Assembly (NCBI RefSeq): GCF_000422905.1
Contig: NZ_AUGY01000073.1
Span: 1-43,916, forward strand
DNA from: Paenibacillus alginolyticus DSM 5050 = NBRC 15375
GTDB taxonomy: Bacteria > Bacillota > Bacilli > Paenibacillales > NBRC-103111
DNA: 43,916 nucleotides
Direction of reading: 5' to 3'
Numbering within the stretch: the stretch's first letter is position 1; every line of letters starts with the position of its first letter. The position numbers were made by a program, and so were the translations under genes. The notes beneath the pieces are model-generated. The model worked only from the letters and a program-made list of their open reading frames with translations. It was not told the origin of the DNA and did no database searches. Positions 7,472 to 15,265 of this stretch are shown piece after piece.

Positions 7472-8908
7472 CTACTCTTTGTTCTGCTGCTTTTCTTTGA
7501 GCCAGCGAGGAGCGCCCTTGCTCTTGCGATCTCGCTCGCGCTCTGCTTTACTCACGGCCTTGCCACCGGCGGCCGTGTTCGTGTTCGCCTGCGCCGCCGG
7601 CTTCGCCGGGGCAGCGCTGCTCTGGCCGCGCGCGTCTGGCGTCGCGGCGCTAGTGCGCACCGCGCCCGCTGGCGCGGCTGCATCCCGCGCGCCGGCGGAG
7701 CTGCGCGAAGATGCTGCGCCGCTCGGGCGCGCAGCTTCGCGGCGGCTGCGCATCGTCGCCGCACTGCGGTCTTGGGCCGGGTCGACGAGCCGGCCCTCGA
7801 ACATCGCCTTCGGCGCGATCGTGATGCCGAGCTGCTTCTCGAATTTCTCGAGAATGAACTGCTCCTTCGGCGTCACGATAGAGATGGTCGTGCCCTCGCG
7901 GCCCATCCGACCGGTCCTGCCTACGCGGTGGAGATAATACTCCGCGTTGGTCGCAGGATCCAAGTGGAAGACGTGGGTCACGCCTTCAATATCCAGTCCT
8001 CTTGCAGCAACGTCCGTTGCAAGCAGCAATTGAAATTTCCCATCCCGGAAATTCCCCATCACTCTGGCCCGATCCTGTTTGCTAGCTTCTCCGTACAAGG
8101 CTTCAACAGATAAACCAACGTATTGGAGTTTGCCCACCACTTGGGCAATATCGTCCGTAACGTTGATAAACACAATAGCTGATTTAGGCTTAATCAGACG
8201 CACAAGTCTTCTTAAAGTATCAATCTTTTCCCGCTCCTGACACACCACATACATGTGTTCCAATGTTTCAGCTGTACGTTGACTCGGATTGATTTTGATA
8301 ATCACAGGATCTTTGAGCCATCTCCCTGCAGCTTGCTCGGTGCTTTGCGGGATCGTCGCGGAAACAAACACCATCTGACTGGACTTAAGCATACCTTTAA
8401 GGACGGCTTCAACATCCTGCATGGAACCTAACTCAAACACTTGATCTACTTCATCAACAATACCCATTTTCACATGATGCAACGTTAGCTTCTTAATTTT
8501 CATAAGTTCAAGCAAGCGACCCGGCGTCCCCACAACAATATGAGGGTGTAGTCGAAGCTTTTCTACTTGTCGAACAATGGCCGCTCCACCGATAAGAGAT
8601 TGAGAACGAATCGGTCCTCCGTCTGTGAACTTCTCAATTTCCTGCATGATTTGCATACCAAGCTCCCTGGTGGGAACGACAACAAGCACCTGCAGTTGTT
8701 TTTGTGCAGGATCGATCCGTTCCAATGCTGGGAGTAAATAGGCTAATGTTTTACCTGTACCCGTTTGTGATTGAATGATGGCATCTTTCCCTTGCTTTAA
8801 AACAGGAATACCTTCCGCTTGAATCGGTGTTGGCTCACCCATCCCTAATTCTTGCAATTTATCTAAATAGGACTGCGCGATCTGCAGTTGTTCAAAGCTT
8901 GTACTCAA
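7472..8908 (-). CDS. DEAD-box ATP-dependent RNA helicase with Ala-rich tail
   Basis: This RNA-remodelling helicase has all core motifs: Q motif PTPIQ, Walker A SQTGTGKT, PTREL, GG, TPGR, motif II DEVD (about 152-155, not DEAD), SAT, ARGLD and HRVGRTGR. Residues from about 376 to 478 are a low-complexity Ala/Arg/Ser/Pro tail ending in Lys/Glu-rich sequence; such tails bind RNA or partner proteins in related helicases. The tail DNA (about 7545-7790) is far more GC-rich than its surroundings. TTG 8908 is chosen as the start because AAAGGGG lies 10 nt upstream. The GTG at 8959 lies upstream of the likely transcription start of the promoter at 8948-8976. The family resembles CshA/CshB/YfmL types. 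The exact orthologue is unclear. Confidence 0.92.
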   Translation of the reverse strand: MSTSFEQLQIAQSYLDKLQELGMGEPTPIQAEGIPVLKQGKDAIIQSQTGTGKTLAYLLPALERIDPAQKQLQVLVVVPTRELGMQIMQEIEKFTDGGPIRSQSLIGGAAIVRQVEKLRLHPHIVVGTPGRLLELMKIKKLTLHHVKMGIVDEVDQVFELGSMQDVEAVLKGMLKSSQMVFVSATIPQSTEQAAGRWLKDPVIIKINPSQRTAETLEHMYVVCQEREKIDTLRRLVRLIKPKSAIVFINVTDDIAQVVGKLQYVGLSVEALYGEASKQDRARVMGNFRDGKFQLLLATDVAARGLDIEGVTHVFHLDPATNAEYYLHRVGRTGRMGREGTTISIVTPKEQFILEKFEKQLGITIAPKAMFEGRLVDPAQDRSAATMRSRREAARPSGAASSRSSAGARDAAAPAGAVRTSAATPDARGQSSAAPAKPAAQANTNTAAGGKAVSKAERERDRKSKGAPRWLKEKQQNKE

Positions 8909-8947
8909 TTTACGAAAACCCCTTTTCTCATCCAATCTAATGTCCCT

Positions 8948-8976
8948 ATTATATGTCACGCCGTAAAACGATACAA
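8948..8976 (-). promoter_or_regulatory. Sigma-A promoter of the helicase gene
   Basis: On the minus strand TTGTAT (8971-8976) and perfect TATAAT (8948-8953) are 17 bp apart. Transcription would begin near 8941, 33 nt before the TTG start codon at 8908, which decides that start over the upstream GTG. Confidence 0.75.
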
Positions 8977-8999
8977 ATCGACAACCATTAAAAGCAGAA

Positions 9000-9023
9000 A
9001 TAAGAGTCCTTAAGGACTCTTAT
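9000..9023 (-). terminator. 24-bp perfect palindrome terminator of the sigma gene
   Basis: The 24 bp are a perfect palindrome with core AGTCCTTAAGGACT. The stop codon of the sigma gene (9020-9022) lies inside the right arm. On the minus strand it is followed by TTTCTGCTTTT, so a terminator is the likeliest role, with the stop codon buried in the stem. Confidence 0.65.
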
Positions 9024-9541
9024 CCGCCAGTTCCCCACTCTTCAAGCAGTCTCTGCTTAATCACATCACGTGCCCGGAACAAGCGTTGTCGAACAACTCC
9101 CTCCGTTACACCAAGCTCATTAGCCATATCTTTGTAAGATAAATTATGGATCCATTTCATCGCAATAATTTGTCTGTAGGAGGGGCTAAGCTGATTGATG
9201 TAGGTGATAATAGCCTCACGCATTAGCTTCAGCTCTACTTCTTGGTCCAGTGGGACCAGATATTCAGATGTGGATGCCGCTTCCTTGATGCAGAGGTTGA
9301 GTTCAGCTTCCAGCTCATCTCGGTTGCGCTTGTGCTTGCGAAGATGATTGAGTGTAACATTCCGAGTTAACTTCTTAACCCAGCTTTCATATTTATCAAT
9401 CTCAGTCAATAAAGGCGCTTTACGCACCGCCCTAAGAAATGACTCCTGGATAATGTCTTCCACCGCCGCATGATCCCTCAATATGAAGTAGATCATGGGA
9501 TATACGAGAAGATAGAACTCCTGGTATATCTGCTCCTGCAC
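9020..9541 (-). CDS. ECF-type RNA polymerase sigma factor
   Basis: This 173-aa sigma-70 family protein has only regions 2 and 4. Region 2 (about 5-75) includes the core-binding and -10 recognition signature VEDIIQESFLRAVRKAP. Region 4 (about 115-168) is the helix-turn-helix YKDMANELGVTEGVVRQRLFRAR. This is the ECF layout (SigW/SigM/SigV class or an unclassified Paenibacillus group). No anti-sigma factor gene is adjacent: upstream is a hydrolase and downstream a helicase, both on the same strand. The assigned start GTG 9541 lacks a good ribosome binding site, and the upstream codons (SDFYTLDKS) read like sigma N-terminus, so the true start is uncertain. Confidence 0.88.
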   Translation of the reverse strand: MQEQIYQEFYLLVYPMIYFILRDHAAVEDIIQESFLRAVRKAPLLTEIDKYESWVKKLTRNVTLNHLRKHKRNRDELEAELNLCIKEAASTSEYLVPLDQEVELKLMREAIITYINQLSPSYRQIIAMKWIHNLSYKDMANELGVTEGVVRQRLFRARDVIKQRLLEEWGTGG

Positions 9542-9611
9542 GCTTTTATCTAATGTATAAAAATCACTGCTGAATATCAGTCTCAGAGACTTCGAATTAA
9601 ACGCCCCCTAG

Positions 9612-9647
9612 CCTACCAGGTAGAACCAACGTAGTGTGTTCCTACCT
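9612..9647 (-). repeat. Inverted repeat in the sigma factor leader
   Basis: AGGTAGAAC (9618-9626) pairs with GTTCCTACCT (9638-9647, one bulge), and CTACC at 9613-9617 offers a competing partner for GGTAG (9619-9623). It lies about 75-105 bp upstream of the sigma gene start and 45 bp after the hydrolase stop. It could be a regulator site or a leader hairpin. It does not fit a clear terminator. Confidence 0.4.
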
Positions 9648-9691
9648 TATTTTAGGTCATAAAACGGGAGTAAACAATAATAATAATTAAA

Positions 9692-10525
9692 TTAAGTGGA
9701 AAAGACTTCCTGCCTACTTCGTTTAAGCTTCTCATCAAGCCATGCAAATACGTCATCCAGAGCCTTTTCATCCTCTTTTCGAGGAAAACGATGCTCAAGC
9801 CCTGCATATAACGCCATCGTATAATCTTTGCCTGCTTGCTCCAAAGAATTAGCCAGTTTTCTTGCATGTCCGATGTCCACTTGTGAATCCTTCGTTCCAT
9901 GAATAATATAGATTGGCGAGTCAATTTCATTTGCCCAATAGGCTGGGGACCGATCGATGTAAGCCTCGACTTGTTTCTTCGGATGTCCGACAACCCGTTT
10001 GAGCATCCGCCGCAAATCCACACGCTGCTCATAGGTATCCAACATGTCACTTACCCCTCCCCAAACGACAACAGGACCAACCCCGCTGCACTCTCGGGCT
10101 GCACGCATGGCCATAACAGCACCTCTGGAAAATCCGATCAGTGGTACGGGACCTAGCAGTACTTCCTCTAAAGATTGCACCATTGGAATCGCATGAAACA
10201 AATCGAACCTGTCTTCCCCGCCAAAATCCTCACGTCCTTCACCACCTTCATTCCCCCGATAATAAGGAGCAAAGACGACGTAGCCTCGTTTAGCCATCGA
10301 AATAATTCTTCGTTTACGAACCATCCCTACGCGTTTAATACCGCCGCGGCAGTATATGACAGCAGGTCGTGGACTTGTTCCATCTGGAACGGCTAATAGG
10401 CCTTTCACTTTTAGGCCTTGACTAACATAAGTAAGGATATACAGCGATATATGCTTCACGAAGCAGCGAATTTGCTCTTTTCCTAGTAATTGACCATCTC
10501 GGATATCATCTAGTGCTATGGACAT
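9692..10525 (-). CDS. Alpha/beta hydrolase (prolyl-oligopeptidase/dienelactone type)
   Basis: This is a 277-aa cytoplasmic serine hydrolase. The nucleophile elbow is GFSRG (Ser133), the acid is probably Asp213 in HGTKDSQVD, and the base His245 in LEHRFPRK. The pre-fold segment LLAVPDGTSPRPAVIYCRGG and the oxyanion region GGIKR fit S9/DLH-like esterases and peptidases. The start ATG 10525 is set by AAGGGGG about 5 nt upstream; the longer reading to 10669 overlaps the divergent gene and has no support. The substrate is unknown. It is divergent from the 86-aa gene at 10608, with 82 bp between them. Confidence 0.85.
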   Translation of the reverse strand: MSIALDDIRDGQLLGKEQIRCFVKHISLYILTYVSQGLKVKGLLAVPDGTSPRPAVIYCRGGIKRVGMVRKRRIISMAKRGYVVFAPYYRGNEGGEGREDFGGEDRFDLFHAIPMVQSLEEVLLGPVPLIGFSRGAVMAMRAARECSGVGPVVVWGGVSDMLDTYEQRVDLRRMLKRVVGHPKKQVEAYIDRSPAYWANEIDSPIYIIHGTKDSQVDIGHARKLANSLEQAGKDYTMALYAGLEHRFPRKEDEKALDDVFAWLDEKLKRSRQEVFST

Positions 10526-10538
10526 GGTTTCCCCCTTT

Positions 10539-10567
10539 TTGACAGCTGTCATATCATCATATAAACT
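10539..10567 (+). promoter_or_regulatory. Promoter of the 86-aa gene
   Basis: A perfect -35 TTGACA (10539-10544) and TAAACT (10562-10567) are 17 bp apart. The -35 box is part of a GACAGCTGTC palindrome (10541-10550), which lies in the short region shared with the divergent hydrolase gene and could be a common operator. Confidence 0.6.
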
Positions 10568-10607
10568 AAACGTACTACACCTATTTTCCATCCGAAGGGA
10601 TGAAACT

Positions 10608-10868
10608 ATGAATACAGATTTTGAGAACGAATTTAATTCCTTAGTGTTCAAAACAGCTGAACTCATCACAGGCGATACTTCGCCTGAAATGCTTGAGAAA
10701 ATTAAGATCTGGGCGTTTTTTAATCATGTCCATAAGTCGCTGCCGGCACTAACCTCTCACTGGAATCAAACACATCCAGAAGGCAAAGCCGAAGTACGCC
10801 GCATTTTCGAAGAAATTCGAGAATTGAACCAGGCCTTGCAAGCGGCCAAAAAGCCGGAACAGACTTAG
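10608..10868 (+). CDS. Small helical protein of unknown function (86 aa)
   Basis: An acidic, Leu/Glu-rich small protein with a tryptophan-containing middle (KIKIWAFFNHVHKSLPALTSHWNQ) and a C-terminal helix ELNQALQAAKK. The pattern recalls the YusU/DUF2573 small proteins of Bacillales, which I recall only loosely. No signal peptide or membrane segment is visible. The start is ATG 10608, with AAGGGATG upstream. The gene has its own promoter (10539-10567) and terminator (10888-10934), so it is a single-gene unit. No function is claimed. Confidence 0.7.
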   Translation: MNTDFENEFNSLVFKTAELITGDTSPEMLEKIKIWAFFNHVHKSLPALTSHWNQTHPEGKAEVRRIFEEIRELNQALQAAKKPEQT

Positions 10869-10887
10869 AATCGTCCATCCATGAAAG

Positions 10888-10934
10888 AAAAAAAGCGGAA
10901 TCCCTATCAATAGCTGGGAGCCGCTTATTTTTTA
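10888..10934 (+). terminator. Bidirectional terminator between convergent genes
   Basis: AAGCGG..TCCC (10893-10904) pairs with GGGA.CCGCTT (to 10926), with an A-run before and a T-rich run after. It serves the 86-aa gene on plus and the SDR gene (stop at 10925) on minus. Confidence 0.85.
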
Positions 10935-11701
10935 TTTAAAATGCCTGATGCCAAGCGGTCGAACATCCGCGGGAATAGATGAAATAATTTGATTCCCATA
11001 CCAGCTACAAAAGGAAGGTCTTTCTCAGGAATATTTTTTTCAATCGCATGTAGGAGTTCTTTGACGACTTTCTCCGGTTTAAGCATAAACCAAGCCACAT
11101 TTTTAACATAGTTACCGCTAGGGTCTGCTTTGTCAAAGAAAGGTGTGGAGATAGGTCCCGGGTTTATCGCAGTTATTGAGATCCCAGTTCTATTTAGCTC
11201 CTGTCGCAAGCTGTTCGTAAAGCCCAACACTGCATGCTTAGTCGCGGAATAACCTGTAGATTTAGCCGAACCGATCTTACCCGCCATAGAAGCCACGTTC
11301 ACGATATGACCGCTCCCCGCCTTCAACATATGGGGCAATACAGCTTGGGTACAGCGGACTAGGCCCATATAATTTACATTCATCATTTCTTCAAAATGAG
11401 CAAGCGGCGCCTCCGCAAACGACTCAAAAATCCCGTACCCCGCGTTATTAATCAAAATATCAATGCGACCAAATTGGGCTATGATTTGTCCCACAACTTC
11501 ATTAACCTGCTCCGTATTCGTGACATCCATCTCGTAAACGGCATGCTGCCCTTGCAAGCCTGAAGCAATTTCTTCAAGTTTAGCTGAACTGCGTGCTGTT
11601 AATATAGGAATGGCTCCTTTGGCTGAGAATTGCTGTGCCATAACGGCCCCAATGCCGCTCGAAGCACCTGTTATCAAGACGATTTTGTTCGAAATGTTCA
11701 A
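10925..11701 (-). CDS. SDR-family NAD(P)-dependent oxidoreductase
   Basis: This classical short-chain dehydrogenase/reductase has the cofactor motif TGASSGIG (residues 11-18), NNAG (85-88), catalytic Ser138, Tyr151 and Lys155 (YSATK), and NPGPISTPF after the active site. Arg37 (LTAR) after strand 2 suggests a preference for NADPH. At 258 aa with a C-terminal extension (KLFHLFPRMFDRL), it resembles Bacillus YqjQ-type SDRs. The substrate is unknown. The start is TTG 11701, with AGGAGAAGG upstream. It stands alone between the terminators 11735-11769 and 10888-10934. Confidence 0.9.
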   Translation of the reverse strand: MNISNKIVLITGASSGIGAVMAQQFSAKGAIPILTARSSAKLEEIASGLQGQHAVYEMDVTNTEQVNEVVGQIIAQFGRIDILINNAGYGIFESFAEAPLAHFEEMMNVNYMGLVRCTQAVLPHMLKAGSGHIVNVASMAGKIGSAKSTGYSATKHAVLGFTNSLRQELNRTGISITAINPGPISTPFFDKADPSGNYVKNVAWFMLKPEKVVKELLHAIEKNIPEKDLPFVAGMGIKLFHLFPRMFDRLASGILNKK

Positions 11702-11734
11702 GCTTACCTTCTCCTCATTGCGTAGATTTATATA

Positions 11735-11769
11735 TAAAAAAATGGAGGTACCGCTTCAGCAGCACTCCA
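11735..11769 (-). terminator. Rho-independent terminator of cheX
   Basis: On the minus strand TGGAG.TGCTGC pairs with GCGGTA(C)CTCCA around TGAA, followed by a run of seven T residues. It lies 35 nt after the cheX stop and separates cheX from the SDR gene. Confidence 0.8.
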
Positions 11770-11803
11770 GTTCATTTTAACATATGTATCTGTAATAGGT
11801 CTC

Positions 11804-12262
11804 TTACGTGATTAATACTTGAATGTCCAGTTCGCCAATGTTATCCATGATCAAAGGTATGGTCAATGCTTTCTTCGGCACAAATCCTGCAGCTGTCGCA
11901 GATTGAACAATTTTGGGCGGTGTAATATCTACCCTAACCCCTTGATTGAAGAGCATTGTGCTTGCATTCCCACTAATCATATTCCCCAGCTCAGAGATGG
12001 CGCTCTTACCCATTTCATCCATTTCTGTAATAACAAATCCACCCATCATGGCAGAAACCATTTTCAAAGCAACATCCTCAGCTAAGCCGAAAACAATATC
12101 GCCTTCCATCTGCCCGGTCATCCCGATTTGGATCCAGATATACTTTTCCACAAATTTGACGTCTTTGACGCCGAGCTGCCCCGTTGTTGGGCGAATGTTA
12201 GCAACTTGCTCGATGACAATTCTAGCCGACTCCAAAAAGGGATTAATGTACTCAGCCTTCAT
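11804..12262 (-). CDS. cheX: CheX-like chemotaxis phosphatase
   Basis: This 152-aa protein of the CheC/CheX/FliY phosphatase group dephosphorylates phospho-CheY in chemotaxis systems. The single active-site signature ExxN appears as Glu91 and Asn94 (SELGNMISGNA), preceded by the GDIVFGL and AMMGG strands typical of CheX. CheX has one such site, where CheC often has two. No other chemotaxis or flagellar gene is in the window, so it is an orphan here. ATG 12262 follows GGAGCGGAGC. It is divergent from a PAS kinase, across a region containing two Spo0A boxes. Confidence 0.82.
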   Translation of the reverse strand: MKAEYINPFLESARIVIEQVANIRPTTGQLGVKDVKFVEKYIWIQIGMTGQMEGDIVFGLAEDVALKMVSAMMGGFVITEMDEMGKSAISELGNMISGNASTMLFNQGVRVDITPPKIVQSATAAGFVPKKALTIPLIMDNIGELDIQVLIT

Positions 12263-12416
12263 AGCTCCGCTCCGATCTCATTTGTGAATAAGTTCCACAG
12301 AAAAACGACCTTTTTCAACATTATACCTAAAAAACTAGGACAAGTATACTGTCTTTTTCCATAAAATAGTTCCTACTGCTCAGATACACAAACTCATCCT
12401 ACCTTCATACTTATAT

Positions 12417-12423
12417 TGTCGAA
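12417..12423 (+). promoter_or_regulatory. Spo0A box (distal)
   Basis: A perfect TGTCGAA heptamer (0A-box consensus), 118 bp before the kinase start. It lies 6 bp upstream of a TATAAT (12430-12435) that could be the -10 box of the kinase promoter. Binding is inferred from consensus only. Confidence 0.45.
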
Positions 12424-12488
12424 CAACGATATAATTGTTCATTAACAAAGGAAACTGCACCATGTATATGGAAGTTTATATATATTCG

Positions 12489-12495
12489 TGTCGAA
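12489..12495 (+). promoter_or_regulatory. Spo0A box (proximal)
   Basis: A second perfect TGTCGAA, 72 bp downstream of the first and in the same orientation, 46 bp before the kinase start. Two perfect copies in a 272-bp region are more than chance would usually give. Confidence 0.45.
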
Positions 12496-12534
12496 TCCTG
12501 ATAAGCTTATGGGAGAAAATTCCTTAAAGGGGCG

Positions 12535-14211
12535 TTGAAAGTCTGTATGATTAAACAGCAAATTACTACTCGAAATTGGAGTTTATATCAACTAGCGCTT
12601 GTTTATCATATTATTGCCATATTTTTGATCTGGACAAATTTCTACTTTATTCATCCTCTTTCTTATGTGCAAAATAACCCACTAATAGGTCTATTTATCG
12701 ATGTCATCCTATTTGGGTCCATACTCGGATTAGCTTTATTTGGCATTAAAATAGTTAAAAACCGAGAATCCTCCAATAACGAAACCGCAAAGAGGTATAA
12801 ATCTCTTTATGATAATCATCCTGATTCTATTATCTCGTTTAGCTTGGACGGCGAAGTATTATCCGCTAATCATGGTTTGGAAAGTCTTCTTGGACTTGCT
12901 CGTGAGTCCTCGATGTTAACTTCCTTCATTCCTATGATCAATCCGCCCGATCTGCTCAAAGCGTTGCATCATTTCCAAGTGGCTTCAGCCGGGATGCCGC
13001 AAAATTTCGAGGCTGCTTTTGTTCATCAGAAAGGATACCCTATCCAATCCAATGTAACGTTCGTCCCGACCATGGTAGACGGTAGTATTGTTGGTGTCTT
13101 CGCCATTCTTAAAGATTTGACCGAGGTCAAGGAACAGAAGAAAGTCATTGATAAGCTGTATAAGCAAAATCAACTCATCCTCAATTCCGTATCGGAAGGG
13201 ATTTACGGGATTGATCGGAGTGGTCGGACGATTTTCTGGAATAAGGCCGCTGAGGCTATAACTGGATGGAAAGTGGATGAAATGCTTGGCCGCCAAATTC
13301 ATAATCTCATTCGACCCGTTAAGAGTGATGGTTCTCTTTATCCACCTGAGGAAAGTCCTATTTTGAGTACGATTCTGAATCATGAAGTTTCTGATATGCA
13401 AGAGGATATCTTCTGGCGAAAAGATGGAACCACGTTCCCGGTCATGTACATGTCTAGTCCCATGCTGGAGGGAAAAGGCCAACTATTAGGTACGGTTATT
13501 ACTTTCAGAGATATTACCGAGTTGAAAAAGACGCAAGAACTGCTAATCAAATCAGACAAGCTTTCTGCTGTCGGACAGTTGGCTGCAGGCGTTGCGCATG
13601 AAATCCGTAACCCGCTAACGGCCTTGAAGGGATTTTTGCAGCTGCTTAAGACAAATAATGCTAAAGAGAAATATTACATAGAAATTATGCAAAATGAGCT
13701 AAAGCGAATTGAATTTATTGTAAATGAGTTCTTGTTTGTATCCAAGCCGCAGGCGACGCATTTCGCAACTCAAACCTTGGATTCCATTGTCACAAGCACA
13801 ATTGAACTCCTGCAACCTCAAGCGCTGCTTGGTAATATTCAGATTGAAGCTGAACTTGTGCCAGATCTGCCGCCTGTCTCCTGTGATGAGCATCAGCTTA
13901 AGCAGGTTTTCATCAATATTATGAAAAATGCGTTGGAAGCTATGCAGCAAGGTGGTACAATGCGTATCCAAGCTCATCTGGATAATAACCCAAACTACAT
14001 AACTATACGCTTCATCGATCAAGGGTGCGGTATTGCACCCGAGCGGCTGCCCAAGCTTGGCGAACCGTTTTATAGTACGAAGGAAAAAGGAACAGGACTA
14101 GGTCTTATGGTCTGTTACCGAATTATCGAAGCACATGGCGGCTTTATGGAAATTCGCAGTAAATTAGAAGAAGGAACGACGGTAGAGATCACACTTCCTT
14201 CCGCGAAATAA
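12535..14211 (+). CDS. Membrane PAS sensor histidine kinase (sporulation-kinase type)
   Basis: A 558-aa kinase. Two N-terminal membrane helices (about 18-38 and 50-72) have almost no outside loop. They are followed by PAS1 (84-195), PAS2 (205-330), a HisKA dimerisation domain with phospho-acceptor His355 (AAGVAHEIRNPLTALKGF), and a HATPase_c domain (N box NIMKNALEAM, G boxes DQGCGI and GTGLGL). The layout and H-box match the KinA-KinE class feeding the Spo0F-Spo0B-Spo0A phosphorelay, and no partner response regulator is adjacent. Two Spo0A boxes upstream fit feedback control. The start is TTG 12535 or ATG 12547; spacing from AAAGGGG is poor for both (2 or 14 nt). The next gene begins 25 bp later. 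Confidence 0.88.
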   Translation: MKVCMIKQQITTRNWSLYQLALVYHIIAIFLIWTNFYFIHPLSYVQNNPLIGLFIDVILFGSILGLALFGIKIVKNRESSNNETAKRYKSLYDNHPDSIISFSLDGEVLSANHGLESLLGLARESSMLTSFIPMINPPDLLKALHHFQVASAGMPQNFEAAFVHQKGYPIQSNVTFVPTMVDGSIVGVFAILKDLTEVKEQKKVIDKLYKQNQLILNSVSEGIYGIDRSGRTIFWNKAAEAITGWKVDEMLGRQIHNLIRPVKSDGSLYPPEESPILSTILNHEVSDMQEDIFWRKDGTTFPVMYMSSPMLEGKGQLLGTVITFRDITELKKTQELLIKSDKLSAVGQLAAGVAHEIRNPLTALKGFLQLLKTNNAKEKYYIEIMQNELKRIEFIVNEFLFVSKPQATHFATQTLDSIVTSTIELLQPQALLGNIQIEAELVPDLPPVSCDEHQLKQVFINIMKNALEAMQQGGTMRIQAHLDNNPNYITIRFIDQGCGIAPERLPKLGEPFYSTKEKGTGLGLMVCYRIIEAHGGFMEIRSKLEEGTTVEITLPSAK

Positions 14212-14236
14212 ACACATGAATGGGAGCGTTAGCAAG

Positions 14237-15028
14237 ATGAAAGGTTTTCTCATTGATTTAGACGGTACCCTATATCGGGGACATGAACCGATTCCCCATG
14301 CGGCGGCATTCATTCAATGGCTGCACCAGCACAAGTTAAAGTATTTACTCGTGACGAACAATTCGTCTCGCACGCCGGAGCAGGTAGCCGAGCATCTGCA
14401 AGAGCTCGGCATCGAGGTTCCAGCGGCAGCCGTCTATACGTCATCGCAGGCAGCCGCTCAGTACTTGACCGAGCAGCGCGGAGGCAACCGCGTGCATATG
14501 GTCGGCGAAGCCGGACTCCGGATCGCCTTGGAGGCGTCCGGCTTCGCCCTAAGTGATGGGACGACGCCGGATTACGTCGTCCAAGGCATTGACCGCAGCT
14601 TCTCCTACGAGAAGCTGACCGAAGCGGTCCGCCATCTGAAACATGGCGCGACCTATGTGTTAACCAACCCCGACCGCATGCTGCCGTCGGATGGTGGGCT
14701 TATGCCAGGAGCTGGCTCCCTGGCAGCTTCGATCACCGCCGCCTCGGGCGTGGAGCCTGTGGTGATCGGCAAGCCTTCGCCGATTATCATGGCTTACGCT
14801 ATCGAGCGGCTCGGGCTGCCTGCCGCCGATGTCTGGGTCATCGGCGATAACGTGCATACCGACATCCGCGGAGGCAGGTTGGCGGGATGCCGCACGGCGC
14901 TCGTGTTGACCGGTGTCGCCACAGCGGACAACGTGCAAGAGCAGCTGGCGTCGGCGGGCTTGACGCCGGACTTGGTCTGTGATGATTTGCAGCATTTCAT
15001 CGAGCTGTTCAATGGAATGGACAGCTAA
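14237..15028 (+). CDS. HAD-IIA family phosphatase (YutF/NagD-like)
   Basis: HAD motif I is FLIDLDGTLYRG, motif II is in LLVTNNSSRTP, the motif III Lys is in VIGKPSPIIM, and motif IV is GDNVHTDIRGG. The small alpha/beta cap placed between motifs II and III marks subclass IIA, as in NagD and Bacillus YutF, which dephosphorylate nucleotide or sugar phosphates. ATG 14237 is preferred (GGGAG 10 nt upstream) over ATG 14216, giving 263 aa. It probably shares a transcript with the kinase upstream. From about 14370 to the end the DNA is strikingly GC-rich compared with the kinase. A short CATCCT/AGGATG hairpin follows the stop, without a T-run. Confidence 0.87.
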   Translation: MKGFLIDLDGTLYRGHEPIPHAAAFIQWLHQHKLKYLLVTNNSSRTPEQVAEHLQELGIEVPAAAVYTSSQAAAQYLTEQRGGNRVHMVGEAGLRIALEASGFALSDGTTPDYVVQGIDRSFSYEKLTEAVRHLKHGATYVLTNPDRMLPSDGGLMPGAGSLAASITAASGVEPVVIGKPSPIIMAYAIERLGLPAADVWVIGDNVHTDIRGGRLAGCRTALVLTGVATADNVQEQLASAGLTPDLVCDDLQHFIELFNGMDS

Positions 15029-15221
15029 TAGCGTGCTTTCACATCCTACTAGGATGAGTTTGACCCGAGTTAAAGCTGTTTTTCATAGCTAAATTACGAT
15101 GAGCGGGAGAAGCAGCTACTTTAAACGGATGTTTTATATCGCTACCGTGGTGGGATTGCGCTGTATGCACGACATCTAACCAATTCTCGTAGAGCAACTG
15201 TTGTTGTTCTCTCATTCAAAT

Positions 15222-15262
15222 AAAAAGCCGCAACTGCACTCAACAAGAGCAGTTGCGGCTTT
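15222..15262 (-). terminator. Strong terminator of the padR operon
   Basis: AAAGCCGCAACTGC (15224-15237) pairs perfectly with GCAGTTGCGGCTTT (15249-15262). On the minus strand it is followed by TTTTTATTT. It may also stop plus-strand readthrough from the HAD gene. Confidence 0.9.
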
Positions 15263-15265
15263 CTT

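Noticed and set aside
7479..8113. Plus-strand frames opposite the helicase gene
   Set aside because: They are antisense shadows of the GC-rich helicase tail; long open frames are expected there by codon composition.
9000..9023. 24-bp palindrome as a regulator operator
   Set aside because: Its place over the stop codon and the T-rich sequence after it fit a terminator better.
8567..9093. TGTCGAA heptamers inside the helicase and sigma genes
   Set aside because: They are in coding sequence; such heptamers are expected about five times by chance in a window this long, so single copies are not evidence of Spo0A control.
14660..14995. Minus-strand frames opposite the HAD-IIA gene
   Set aside because: Shadows of a GC-rich gene with conserved HAD motifs on the plus strand.
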